Shown: piece by piece, positions 27,496 to 37,454 of the stretch
Position numbering within the stretch: the first letter of the stretch is position 1
Layout of the letters: every line of letters starts with the position of its first letter
Assembly: GCF_003859945.1 (NCBI RefSeq)
Contig: NZ_RQYM01000001.1
Location: 1-64,000 of the forward strand
Direction of reading: 5' to 3'
From: Leucobacter sp. OH1287
GTDB lineage: Bacteria; Actinomycetota; Actinomycetes; Actinomycetales; Microbacteriaceae
DNA length: 64,000 bases
The notes under the pieces: model-generated
Seen by the model: the letters and a program-made list of their open reading frames with translations, nothing else
Databases searched by the model: none
What the model was told of the DNA's origin: nothing
Program-made: the position numbers and the translations under genes

Positions 27496-28845
27496 CTAGA
27501 CCGTGTCGATTGACTCGGTGAACACCCGGTGACCGTCACGGCGACGCTTCGGTTCAAACAGCAGCACGGATCCAATCAGCACCGCAATCAGCGAGCCGCT
27601 CATCACCGCGAGAGAGGCGGTGTCGCGATCCGCCCCCTGGAATGTTAGCTCGGTAATCAGCAGTGAAACGGTGAAGCCGACGCCCGCGAGCGCTGCCATG
27701 CCAATGATCTGCTTCCACTTCACGGACGGGTCAATGCTCGCGTTGGTGAAGCGGGTGACAAGCCAGGTGGTCAGGGTGATGCCGATCGGTTTACCGAGCA
27801 CAAGACCGGCGATAACACCGTAGGCGATCGGGTCGAACGGGAAGTTTGAGTCGCCGCCAACGGCAACGCCCGCGGAGAAGAACGCAAACACCGGCACAGC
27901 AAACCCGCTGGAGAGCGGCTGGAAACGGAACGCAAACGACTCGGCGACGTTGATGCGGCCCTTGCCGATTGCGTGCAGGTGCTCCTTACCGGGCATTTTT
28001 GCCTTAACCGGGACGGTGAACGCGAGCAGCACACCGGCGATGGTTGCGTGGATCCCAGACTCCAGGAACAGCGCCCAGGCAACAAAGCCGATCGGCAGCA
28101 GAATAACCCAGGCAGACCAGGCTTTTTTCGCGAAGAACGCCGGGAATTTTTGCGCGAGGAAACCAAACAGCGCAATCGGGATCAGCGACAGCAAAAGCGC
28201 GGTGAAGTTAACGCTTGTGGTGTAGAACAGCGCAATAATCGTGATCGCAATCAGGTCATCAACAACCGCGAGGGTGAGCAAAAACATCCTGATGGCGGGG
28301 TGGATCCTCGGCGCCACAAGGCCAAGAATCGCCACCGCGAAAGCAATATCTGTTGCGGTGGGGATCGCCCAGCCGTGGGAGGCTGAGGTGCCGGCGTTGA
28401 ACCCGAAATAGATCAGTGCGGGGATTGCAACGCCGCCGAATGCGGCAGCAACCGGCACTATCGCGGTGCTCAGTTTGCTCAGTTCGCCCTTCACAAACTC
28501 GTGTTTCAGTTCCAGACCGACGACGAAGAAGAAGATCGCGAGCAGCCCGTCAGCTGCCCAGTGGCCGAGATCGAGGTTTAGGTGCAAACCGAAAATATCG
28601 GTTCCGAGCTTGGTTTCTCGCAGCGCAAAGAAGTTCTCGGCGAGCGGGGAGTTAGCGAGGATGAAGCCCAGCAGCGCGGCCGCGATGATAATAAAACCAC
28701 CGATCAGCTCTCGACGCAGGAACCTGCTAACGCGTGAAATCTCGCGGCGACTGGCGAGCCTAAAGATTCTCCGGGTGCGCGGGCGCTGACTGCGTGCCCG
28801 TGGATGATGACCGGTGGTTGAGGGAGTTGGGTTGTTGCTGTTCAT
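27496..28845 (-). CDS. nhaA: Na+/H+ antiporter NhaA
   Basis: A 449-residue antiporter that expels sodium in exchange for protons. The first 45 residues are Arg-rich and cytosolic, then about 12 helices follow. Family motifs are DGLLAIFFFVVGLELKHEFVKGEL, the unwound-helix region IPTATDIAFA, and the paired aspartates in AVVDDLIAI that bind the ion. The small gene at 28864 ends 18 bases upstream and may be co-transcribed. Confidence 0.94.
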   Translation of the reverse strand: MNSNNPTPSTTGHHPRARSQRPRTRRIFRLASRREISRVSRFLRRELIGGFIIIAAALLGFILANSPLAENFFALRETKLGTDIFGLHLNLDLGHWAADGLLAIFFFVVGLELKHEFVKGELSKLSTAIVPVAAAFGGVAIPALIYFGFNAGTSASHGWAIPTATDIAFAVAILGLVAPRIHPAIRMFLLTLAVVDDLIAITIIALFYTTSVNFTALLLSLIPIALFGFLAQKFPAFFAKKAWSAWVILLPIGFVAWALFLESGIHATIAGVLLAFTVPVKAKMPGKEHLHAIGKGRINVAESFAFRFQPLSSGFAVPVFAFFSAGVAVGGDSNFPFDPIAYGVIAGLVLGKPIGITLTTWLVTRFTNASIDPSVKWKQIIGMAALAGVGFTVSLLITELTFQGADRDTASLAVMSGSLIAVLIGSVLLFEPKRRRDGHRVFTESIDTV

Positions 28846-28863
28846 GTGCTCGCTGTTTCGATC

Positions 28864-29103
28864 CTAGGATTTTTTAGTGCGCTTTGCTTTTTTATCGAAC
28901 TCTTTTTTCTGAGCGATAAACTCTTTATCCTCGTCCGCGAGCTTCACAGAGGCGATGGTTAAAACAACGCCGGCGAGCCAAACACCCCAAACAACATAGC
29001 GGCGCCAATCCTTTGGCATGTTCTTGGTCTGCTTTGAAACACCGATTGCTCCAGCCAGTGAACTCAAAATACCGAAGTTGGTGATGTACTTTCCGATTCT
29101 CAA
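28864..29103 (-). CDS. Small membrane protein of unknown function
   Basis: A 79-residue protein with one clear helix (about 35-54, RYVVWGVWLAGVVLTIASVKL) and a highly charged Lys-rich C terminus (about 58-79). It starts at TTG with GAGG six to seven bases upstream. It lies directly upstream of nhaA on the same strand (18-base gap). No family is recognised. Confidence 0.65.
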   Translation of the reverse strand: MRIGKYITNFGILSSLAGAIGVSKQTKNMPKDWRRYVVWGVWLAGVVLTIASVKLADEDKEFIAQKKEFDKKAKRTKKS

Positions 29104-29334
29104 AGTTCGCCTCTTTCGTGTAAAGTTGTAACGTTACCCTGTTAAGCCTACAAGCTCGCCCCCAGGGTAGGTCAAATATTCTGTGTGCGTCATCCGCCAA
29201 CCGAATATCGGCACAGCAACCAGCTAGCGCCATTTAGATGTTGAATAATAACGAGCAAGGGTGACTTACGCGATCCGCTTTAGGCGCGGCATTGCGCGGA
29301 TCCCCTGCGTGTTTTGCACGGTAGAATGAAAGAT
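29104..29334. promoter_or_regulatory. Divergent gap before ilvD
   Basis: The gap holds an inverted repeat (GATCCGC at 29272-29278 and GCGGATC at 29296-29302) and a -10-like TAGAAT at 29322-29327, seven bases before the ilvD ATG. No Ile/Val/Leu-rich leader peptide and no T-box-like sequence could be found. Confidence 0.5.
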
Positions 29335-31029
29335 ATGTCTGAAATAGATATCAAGCCACGCAGTCGCGACGTAACCGATGGAATTGAGCGCGCCGCCGCC
29401 CGCGGTATGCTGCGCGCCGTCGGTATGGGAGACGAAGACTGGGATAAACCTCAGATCGGTATTGCGAGCTCTTGGAACGAGATCACCCCCTGTAACCTCA
29501 GCCTTGACCGGCTCGCGCAGGGAGTGAAAGAGGGTGTGCACTCCGGCGGTGGTTATCCGCTGCAGTTTGGCACTATTTCTGTTTCTGACGGTATTTCAAT
29601 GGGTCACGAGGGAATGCACTTCTCGCTCGTGTCTCGCGAGGTTATCGCCGACTCGGTTGAGACCGTTGTGATGGCTGAGCGGCTCGACGGCACCGTTGTG
29701 CTCGCCGGCTGCGACAAGTCACTGCCGGGAATGCTGATGTCGGCTGCGCGACTTAACCTGTCGTCTGTTTTCTTGTACGCCGGTTCAATCGCGCCGGGCT
29801 GGGTGAAACTCAGCGACGGCACCGAAAAAACCGTCACCATTATTGACGCCTTTGAGGCGGTTGGCGCGTGTAAGGCTGGCACGCTCAGCGAAGAAGACCT
29901 GAAGCGGGTTGAGTGCGCAATCGCCCCCGGTGAGGGTGCCTGCGGTGGTATGTACACAGCAAACACGATGGCGTGCATCGCCGAGGCTCTCGGCATGAGC
30001 CTGCCCGGATCCGCTGCGCCACCGAGCGCGGATCGCCGCCGCGACTACTACGCTCACCGCTCCGGTGAGGCAGTTGTTGAGCTGCTGCGCCGCGGCATCA
30101 CCGCCCGCGATATTATGACCAAGGAGGCGTTCGAGAACGCGATCGCGGTTGCGATGGTGCTTGGTGGATCCACCAACGCGGTTCTGCACCTGCTCGCCAT
30201 CGCGCGCGAGGCAGAGGTGGATCTGACACTCGACGACTTCAACCGGATCGGCGCGAAGGTGCCGCACCTGGCAGACATGAAACCGTTCGGTCAGTATGTT
30301 GCGCAGGACTTCGACCGTGTCGGTGGAATGCCGGTGATTATGAAGGCGCTGCTCGACCGTGGACTGCTCAACGGCGACGTGATGACCGTCACCGGTAAAA
30401 CCATGCGTGAAAACCTGGAGGAGCTCGCCCCGGCCGCAATCGACGGCACCGTTGTGCGTGACTTCGACAACCCGCTGCACGCCAACGGCGGTTTGACAAT
30501 TCTGAAGGGCAGCCTCGCACCGGAGGGCGCTGTTGTGAAAACAGCCGGTTTCACACTCGACAAGTTCACCGGTCCCGCCCGCGTGTTTGACCGTGAGCGT
30601 GCCGCGATGGACGCGCTGACCGAGGGGAAGATTACGCACGGCGATGTTGTTGTGATCCGCTACGAGGGTCCGAAGGGTGGCCCCGGTATGCGTGAGATGC
30701 TCGCGATCACCGCGGCGATTAAGGGCGCGGGCCTCGGTAAGGACGTGCTGCTTTTAACCGACGGCAGGTTCTCGGGCGGCACAACCGGTTTGTGCATCGG
30801 TCACGTTGCCCCGGAGGCGGTTGATGAGGGCCCGATCGCGTTTGTGCAGGAGGGTGACCTGATCCGCGTCGATATCGAGAATAAAACGCTTGATCTGCTG
30901 GTGGATCCGGAGGAGATCGCCGCCCGGAAGGCGGTTTGGGAGCCTCTGCCACCGCGCTACACCAAGGGTGTGCTCGCGAAATACTCGAAGCTGGTGCGGT
31001 CAGCATCAGAAGGCGCAGTAACCGGCTAG
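29335..31029 (+). CDS. ilvD: Dihydroxy-acid dehydratase
   Basis: A 564-residue iron-sulphur enzyme that makes the 2-oxo acid precursors of valine and isoleucine. Cluster cysteines are visible in [15 protein letters not shown] and [14 protein letters not shown]. The C-terminal [15 protein letters not shown] is also typical. I chose the third of three in-frame starts (TTG 29314, ATG 29326, ATG 29335) because the protein then begins at the conserved [13 protein letters not shown]. There is no ribosome site; a leaderless mRNA is likely. It is the first gene of ilvD-ilvB-ilvN-ilvC. Confidence 0.96.
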   Translation: MSEIDIKPRSRDVTDGIERAAARGMLRAVGMGDEDWDKPQIGIASSWNEITPCNLSLDRLAQGVKEGVHSGGGYPLQFGTISVSDGISMGHEGMHFSLVSREVIADSVETVVMAERLDGTVVLAGCDKSLPGMLMSAARLNLSSVFLYAGSIAPGWVKLSDGTEKTVTIIDAFEAVGACKAGTLSEEDLKRVECAIAPGEGACGGMYTANTMACIAEALGMSLPGSAAPPSADRRRDYYAHRSGEAVVELLRRGITARDIMTKEAFENAIAVAMVLGGSTNAVLHLLAIAREAEVDLTLDDFNRIGAKVPHLADMKPFGQYVAQDFDRVGGMPVIMKALLDRGLLNGDVMTVTGKTMRENLEELAPAAIDGTVVRDFDNPLHANGGLTILKGSLAPEGAVVKTAGFTLDKFTGPARVFDRERAAMDALTEGKITHGDVVVIRYEGPKGGPGMREMLAITAAIKGAGLGKDVLLLTDGRFSGGTTGLCIGHVAPEAVDEGPIAFVQEGDLIRVDIENKTLDLLVDPEEIAARKAVWEPLPPRYTKGVLAKYSKLVRSASEGAVTG

Positions 31030-31053
31030 TCTCACACACAAGAAGGAACCAAC

Positions 31054-32826
31054 ATGACAACAGATACCTCTGCGCCACGGCGTATGACGGGTGCTGAGGC
31101 TGTTCTGCACAGCCTTGACGCGCTCGGTGTGAAGAATGTTTTTGGGTTGCCAGGTGGCGCGGTGCTGCCGCTGTATGATGAGCTGGCGACAACAGACGCA
31201 AAGGTTAGACACATTCTGGTGCGGCACGAGCAGGGTGCCGGGCACGCAGCCGAGGGCTACGCAGCAGCCTCGGGCGAGGTTGGTGTGTGTATCGCAACCT
31301 CCGGCCCGGGAGCAACCAACCTGGTGACCGCAATCGCTGACGCCTACATGGATTCGGTGCCGCTGATCGCCATCACCGGCCAGGTGTTTTCTACGCTGAT
31401 CGGCACAGACGCCTTCCAGGAGGCGGATATTGCGGGCATCACAATGCCGATCACCAAGCACTCATTCCTGGTGAAAACCGCCGAGGATGTGCCGCACGCG
31501 ATCGCCGCAGCCCACCACCTGGCAACAACCGGCCGCCCCGGCCCGGTGCTGGTTGACATCACCAAGGACGCCCAGCAGGGTGAAATCGACTTCAAGTGGG
31601 AGCCGGAGGTTAACCTCCCCGGCTACCGCCCGAACCTGAAACCGAACAGCAAACAGGTGCAGGCAGCCGCTGAGCTGATCTGCCAGGCTGAACGTCCGGT
31701 GCTCTATGTTGGCGGCGGTGTTAACCGCGCCCGCGCCTCACAGGAGCTGTTGCAGCTCGCCGAACTGACCGGCATCCCGGTTGTGACAACCCTGATGGCG
31801 CGCGGTGTGTTCCCAGACTCACACAAACAACACCTCGGCATGCCCGGTATGCACGGTTCTGTTCCAGCTGTTTTGGCGCTGCAAGAGGCGGATCTGTTGA
31901 TCGCCCTCGGAACCCGCTTCGACGATCGAGTAACCGGCAAAGCAGAGTTCTTCGCCCCCGACGCGAAGGTTATTCACGCCGACATCGACCCGGCAGAGAT
32001 CTCCAAGATCCGCTTCGCAGATGTACCAATCGTCGGTGATGCCCGCGAGGTTATTTCAGACCTGATTGTGGCGGTTAGCACCCAGCAGCGCGATGGTGGA
32101 TCCGCCAGCATCGCCGCCTGGTGGCAGCGCCTCAACGTCTTGCTCACCAAGTATCCGCTCGGATACACCCCAACCTCTGACGGCCTGCTTGCTCCGCAGC
32201 ACGTGATCAGCCGCATCGGCGAGCTGACCGGGCCGGAGGGAATCTTCGTTGCGGGTGTTGGACAGCACCAGATGTGGTCGTCACAGTTCATCAAGTATGA
32301 GCGGCCAAACTCCTGGCTGAACTCTGGCGGCGCGGGCACAATGGGCTACTCGGTGCCGGCGGCGATGGGCGCGAAGGTTGCCCAGCCGGAGCGGCAGGTG
32401 TGGGCGATTGACGGTGACGGCTGCTTCCAGATGACCAACCAGGAGCTTGCAACCTGCAGGCTCAACAACATTCCGATCAAGGTTGCGGTGATTAACAACT
32501 CCTCACTCGGTATGGTGCGGCAGTGGCAGACCCTGTTCTACGACGAGCGCTACTCGTACACGAACCTGGAGACCGGCCACGACACGGTTAATGTGCCCGA
32601 TTTTGTGAAGCTCGCTGAAGCCTACGACTGCCTGGCGATCCGGGTTGAGCGGGAGGATCAGGTTGATGACGCGATTAAACTCGCGCTTGAAACCAACGAC
32701 CGCCCGGTTGTGATTGATTTTGTGGTTAGCGCCGACGCGATGGTGTGGCCGATGGTGCCGCAGGGTGTCTCCAACAGTGAGGTGCAGTACGCGCGTGAAA
32801 ACAGCCCAGAGTGGGAGGAAGAATAA
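31054..32826 (+). CDS. ilvB: Acetolactate synthase large subunit
   Basis: A 590-residue thiamine-diphosphate enzyme that joins pyruvate with pyruvate or 2-oxobutyrate. The active-site Glu lies in [15 protein letters not shown]. The TPP motif runs from GDGCFQM to NN about 25 residues later. [16 protein letters not shown] is the family marker before it. The ribosome site AGAAGGA is eight bases before the ATG, 24 bases after ilvD. The ilvN start follows two bases after its stop. Confidence 0.96.
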   Translation: MTTDTSAPRRMTGAEAVLHSLDALGVKNVFGLPGGAVLPLYDELATTDAKVRHILVRHEQGAGHAAEGYAAASGEVGVCIATSGPGATNLVTAIADAYMDSVPLIAITGQVFSTLIGTDAFQEADIAGITMPITKHSFLVKTAEDVPHAIAAAHHLATTGRPGPVLVDITKDAQQGEIDFKWEPEVNLPGYRPNLKPNSKQVQAAAELICQAERPVLYVGGGVNRARASQELLQLAELTGIPVVTTLMARGVFPDSHKQHLGMPGMHGSVPAVLALQEADLLIALGTRFDDRVTGKAEFFAPDAKVIHADIDPAEISKIRFADVPIVGDAREVISDLIVAVSTQQRDGGSASIAAWWQRLNVLLTKYPLGYTPTSDGLLAPQHVISRIGELTGPEGIFVAGVGQHQMWSSQFIKYERPNSWLNSGGAGTMGYSVPAAMGAKVAQPERQVWAIDGDGCFQMTNQELATCRLNNIPIKVAVINNSSLGMVRQWQTLFYDERYSYTNLETGHDTVNVPDFVKLAEAYDCLAIRVEREDQVDDAIKLALETNDRPVVIDFVVSADAMVWPMVPQGVSNSEVQYARENSPEWEEE

Positions 32827-32828
32827 CG

Positions 32829-33335
32829 ATGTCAAGGCACGTTTTAAGTCTCTTAGTTGAGGACAAACCCGGTATTCTCACCAGGGTTGCCGGCCTGTTT
32901 GCGAGGCGCGGCTTCAACATTGACTCACTCGCGGTGGGGCCAACCGAGGTTGAGGGTTTCTCACGCATCACAGTTGTTGCGGACCAGGATCCGCTGATTT
33001 TAGAGCAGCTCACCAAGCAGCTCAACAAGCTGGTTAACGTTGTCAAGATTGTTGAGCTTGAAAAAGCGCAGTCGGTGCAGCGCGAGCACATGCTAATCAA
33101 AGTGCGTGTTGATAACCACAGCAGATCTCATGTGCTGGAGGCAGTGAACCTGTTCCGCGCGCATGTGGTTGATGTATCAAGCGAGGCGCTGGTTATTGAA
33201 ATAACCGGTGACAGCGGTAAAGTAAACGCTTTCCTGCGGATGCTTGAACCCTACGGCGTGAAAGAAATCGCGCAGTCCGGGCTGATCGCCATCGGCAGGG
33301 GTCCAAAATCTATTACGGAGCGGTCAATTAAATAA
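32829..33335 (+). CDS. ilvN: Acetolactate synthase small (regulatory) subunit
   Basis: A 168-residue subunit that gives valine feedback control. The N-terminal ACT domain is LSLLVEDKPGILTRVAGLFARRGFNIDSL, and a second ACT-like domain occupies about 80-160. Translation begins two bases after ilvB, with GGGAGGAA inside the ilvB end, so expression is coupled. An earlier in-frame start inside ilvB is possible but would add six non-family residues. Confidence 0.95.
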   Translation: MSRHVLSLLVEDKPGILTRVAGLFARRGFNIDSLAVGPTEVEGFSRITVVADQDPLILEQLTKQLNKLVNVVKIVELEKAQSVQREHMLIKVRVDNHSRSHVLEAVNLFRAHVVDVSSEALVIEITGDSGKVNAFLRMLEPYGVKEIAQSGLIAIGRGPKSITERSIK

Positions 33336-33433
33336 TTTCTGCCGCAAAATCAGGTAGAGCGTTTAAAATTTAACCAAGACGAATACGACTTTAAGCTGCG
33401 CCCAGCGGCATGAACACTAGAAGGGGGCCTTAG

Positions 33434-34459
<1,026 letters not shown>

Positions 34460-34502
34460 ACCGCGCAGCCTAGACCGTCGCTAGCGCGATAACACCAACG
34501 GT

Positions 34503-34538
34503 CGGGGTCACACGCGAACAGGTTCGTGTGCGGCCCCG
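34503..34538 (+). terminator. Stem-loop after ilvC
   Basis: CGGGGTCACACGCGAAC pairs with GTTCGTGTGCGGCCCCG with small mismatches, closing a two-base loop; the sequence continues ATTTGG. It ends the ilv operon. Confidence 0.75.
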
Positions 34539-34658
34539 ATTTGGTTTAGGCTAGAGGTGTTTAGGCATACAGCCCGCTGTGGCAGTGGATGCCGCCGTAA
34601 TCTGGCTTAAACCCGCACAGCACAGAAATTTTCGAAAACGACCAGATACCAGGTGCAG

Positions 34659-35150
34659 ATGTCAAACCCAGAAGAACCGCAAGGAAACGGTTGGGAGATT
34701 GTTGAGCACGAGCCATACCCGACAGAAACCGGCGGGCGCGCAGGTGTGCGACGCCGGGCCGCAGAGGCAGCAGCGAATCAGAGAGCCGATCACGCTGCCG
34801 ATCACGCTGTTGAGGGGGAGGCTGCGGCTGCCCCGCGGGAGCGGATCTCGGCGTTTGCGGTTTCACTGCTCGGACTCTTCGGGGGTATCTATCTGCTCTA
34901 CAGCTGGGGCTGGTTTATGGTTGCGACCGCCTATGCGCAGCTGAACGCGCTAACCGCGGCTCCGAGCGGAGTTATCGGGGTCATGCTGCAGACCGTTCTG
35001 CACTGGCTGGCTCCCGCGGCGCCGGGCGCCTGGTTTATTCTGGTGCTGTTGCTCTGCAAGAAAACGGAGACGCTGAAGATGGTGCTCGGGCTGCTGCTCG
35101 GCACGCTGATTCTGATGCCGCTGCCACTGTTTTTGACGACGATATCGTAA
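34659..35150 (+). CDS. Membrane protein of unknown function
   Basis: A 163-residue protein. The first about 60 residues are soluble, with a run of Ala/Arg/Asp/His (VRRRAAEAAANQRADHAADHAV in parts). Three to four helices follow, at about 68-90, 102-122 and 130-160. An ATG at 34659 or a GTG two codons earlier could start it. It lies 17 bases before the next membrane-protein gene and is followed by serA; membrane proteins at this place are common in actinobacteria, but no function is known to me. Confidence 0.65.
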   Translation: MSNPEEPQGNGWEIVEHEPYPTETGGRAGVRRRAAEAAANQRADHAADHAVEGEAAAAPRERISAFAVSLLGLFGGIYLLYSWGWFMVATAYAQLNALTAAPSGVIGVMLQTVLHWLAPAAPGAWFILVLLLCKKTETLKMVLGLLLGTLILMPLPLFLTTIS

Positions 35151-35167
35151 CCGGCAGGGGATAAAAA

Positions 35168-35503
35168 ATGGAACAAAAGACTCTGTCACAGCAAATCTCT
35201 GAGTGGACGATTATCGTCCTCTCGCTGGTGCTATACTGCTACGCCACAATCACCGGCGTTGGCAACCTGATCGGGCTAAACCGGATCGCCGACAGCCTCG
35301 GCAGCTCAGTCTCGCCGCTCGGCTGGTTACTGCTGCTGGTGCGGGTGCTGCTGCCGGCGACCGTGCTGTTTGCGGTTTTGCTGCTCACCAGGAAAAAACG
35401 GCGGGTGCGCTGGGCAGCTATTTTCGCCGGAATAACCTTCGTAGCGGTGATTTTAATGCAGCTGAACTATCTGATCGGCGAGGGTGTTTACTTCAACGGT
35501 TAA
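35168..35503 (+). CDS. Membrane protein of unknown function
   Basis: A 111-residue protein with three helices (about 13-35, 50-72 and 80-100) and a short basic loop (TRKKRRVRW). AGGGGATAAAA precedes the ATG. It is probably co-transcribed with the preceding membrane gene. No family recognised. Confidence 0.65.
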   Translation: MEQKTLSQQISEWTIIVLSLVLYCYATITGVGNLIGLNRIADSLGSSVSPLGWLLLLVRVLLPATVLFAVLLLTRKKRRVRWAAIFAGITFVAVILMQLNYLIGEGVYFNG

Positions 35504-35568
35504 AAGTTCTTAAAAACCCCGCGTTTCAGGGGGTAAACTAGAGAGGTCGGTCTTTGAAAGGAAAATTC

Positions 35569-37161
35569 GTGACTTCTTCAACAGTTGTAATCGCTGAACA
35601 ACTCTCACCCGCCACAGTTGCAGCGCTGGGGCCAGACTTTAACATCGTTAACGTTGACGGAACCGACCGTGCCGCACTGCGTGAGGCGCTGTCGCAGGCA
35701 GACGCGATTCTGGTGCGATCCGCCACCCAGGTTGATGCTGAGGCGATTAGTTGGGCACCGCAGTTGAAGGTTATTGCACGAGCCGGAGTTGGTCTCGACA
35801 ACGTCGACATTAACGCCGCAACCCAGGCGGGCGTAATGGTTGTGAACGCGCCAACCTCGAACGTGATTAGCGCGGCAGAGCTGACCGTTGCACACATCCT
35901 CGGCATTGCCCGCAGGCTGCAGCCGGCACACGCCTCGCTGTCAGCTGGCAAGTGGCAGCGCAGCTCCTTCACCGGTGTTGAGCTCTACGAAAAAACCGTT
36001 GGCATTATCGGTCTCGGCAGAATCGGTGGGCTCGTTGCCGAGCGGCTGCGCGCCTTCGGCGTTGAGCTGCTCGCATACGACCCCTACGTTACCGCTGCCC
36101 GCGCACAGCAGCTCGGTGCGAAGCTGGTTGAGCTTGACGAGCTGGTGAGGAAATCAGACTTTATTACAATCCACATGCCGCGCACCCCTGAAACGCTCGG
36201 CATGATCGGCGCAGAACAGCTGCGCGAGATGAAACCAACCAGCTACGTTGTTAACGTTGCCCGTGGTGGACTGATCGACGAGGAGGCGCTCGCCTCCGCA
36301 CTGGACAGCGGCGAGATCGCCGGTGCCGCGCTTGACGTGTTCACCAGCGAGCCACCGGTTGACAACCCGCTGGTCGGTCACGAGAAGGTTTACCTGACAC
36401 CGCACCTCGGTGCCTCAACCCTTGAGGCGCAGGAGAAAGCCGGTGTGTCCGTTGCCAAGTCCGTGCGACTGGCGCTCGCCGGTGAGCTTGTGCCTGACGC
36501 GGTTAACGTTGCCGGCGGTGTTATCGACGAGTATGTGCGTCCGGGCCTGCCGCTGACCGAGAAGCTGGGTCAGGTGTTTGCAGCGCTTGCTGGATCCGCC
36601 ATCACCGCCCTCGACATCAGTGTTAACGGCGAGCTTGCTGAGCACCGCGCTGATGTGCTGCGTTTGGCCGCGCTGAAGGGTGTGCTCGCGAACATCGTTA
36701 GCGAACCGGTTTCTTACGTTAACGCGCCACTGCTCGCTGAGCAGCGCGGCATTGAGGTGAACTTTGTTGTGTCACCGGAGAGCGAGGAGTACCGCAACCT
36801 GATTAGCCTGTCCGGCACAACCTCTGACGGGCAGCAGTTCTCTGTTGCCGGAACCCTCACCGGTCCGAAACAGCAGGAGAAGATCGTCGGCATTAACGGC
36901 TACGATCTGGAGCTGCCGTTCACCGATCACCTGCTGGTGTTCAGCTACGAGGATCGCCCTGGCGTGGTCGCAACCTACGGTGTGATCCTTGGGGCGTCAG
37001 GGATCAACATTAAGGGTATGCAGATTGCCAGCAACGAGAAACAGGGCAAGGCGCTGTCGGTGCTCGCGGTTGATGCGCCGGTAACCCCGGAGCAGGTGTC
37101 ACAGATTCAGGCGGGTATCCGCGCGGATCTGGTTCGCGCAATCGATATTGTTGAGCTGTAG
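35569..37161 (+). CDS. serA: D-3-phosphoglycerate dehydrogenase
   Basis: A 530-residue long-form enzyme that starts serine synthesis. The NAD-binding motif is GLGRIGGLVAERL, and catalytic Arg, Glu and His lie in NVARGGLID, TSEPP and TPHLGAST. After residue about 320 come an ASB (intervening) domain and a C-terminal ACT domain (LLVFSYEDRPGVVATYGVILG), which usually gives serine feedback. I chose GTG at 35569 because GAAAGGA lies seven bases upstream. Confidence 0.95.
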   Translation: MTSSTVVIAEQLSPATVAALGPDFNIVNVDGTDRAALREALSQADAILVRSATQVDAEAISWAPQLKVIARAGVGLDNVDINAATQAGVMVVNAPTSNVISAAELTVAHILGIARRLQPAHASLSAGKWQRSSFTGVELYEKTVGIIGLGRIGGLVAERLRAFGVELLAYDPYVTAARAQQLGAKLVELDELVRKSDFITIHMPRTPETLGMIGAEQLREMKPTSYVVNVARGGLIDEEALASALDSGEIAGAALDVFTSEPPVDNPLVGHEKVYLTPHLGASTLEAQEKAGVSVAKSVRLALAGELVPDAVNVAGGVIDEYVRPGLPLTEKLGQVFAALAGSAITALDISVNGELAEHRADVLRLAALKGVLANIVSEPVSYVNAPLLAEQRGIEVNFVVSPESEEYRNLISLSGTTSDGQQFSVAGTLTGPKQQEKIVGINGYDLELPFTDHLLVFSYEDRPGVVATYGVILGASGINIKGMQIASNEKQGKALSVLAVDAPVTPEQVSQIQAGIRADLVRAIDIVEL

Positions 37162-37204
37162 CGTAGAAACAGCGGCGCTTTTGCCTTAAAAGCGTCAACA
37201 GCAG

Positions 37205-37250
37205 CCGGCGGCCTAAGGGGAGAATATCCCCGGGTCGCCGGTTTTGTTTT
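37205..37250 (+). terminator. Rho-independent terminator after serA
   Basis: CCGGCGGCC and GGGGA pair with TCCCC and GGGTCGCCGG, then TTTTGTTTTT. A clear stem-loop plus T tract. Confidence 0.9.
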
Positions 37251-37367
37251 TGCCGGGTTTGTGCGTTAAAAGCCCGCCACCTGATAAGCTAGAAGCTGGT
37301 GACGAAAAATCGTCGCACTGATTTGAGCGCAAAAACGCCGGGGTGACGCTGGTCATCGGTGGTGGTT

Positions 37368-37394
37368 TGCTCTGCCAACTTTCTTTACAGAGCA
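37368..37394 (+). promoter_or_regulatory. Stem-loop in the pnp leader
   Basis: TGCTCTG (37368-37374) pairs perfectly with CAGAGCA (37388-37394) around a 13-base loop. It lies in the 205-base stretch between the serA terminator and pnp. In other bacteria the pnp leader is a folded target of autoregulation; a similar role is inferred. No rpsO gene is present in this stretch. Confidence 0.5.
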
Positions 37395-37454
37395 GTCTTC
37401 TACTGAGGATCAGCCCCGACCGCTGGCGTGCGCTCGTGAACTAAGGAGTACCTT

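Noticed and set aside
29104-29334. Attenuator peptide or T-box for the ilv operon
   Set aside because: The only small frame (at 29238, eight codons) is not rich in Ile, Val or Leu, and no T-box core is present.
29785-30639. Long open frame of 284 codons on the minus strand inside ilvD
   Set aside because: It is a high-GC shadow of the ilvD frame: no ribosome site, no family motifs, and composition follows codon position bias of the plus strand.
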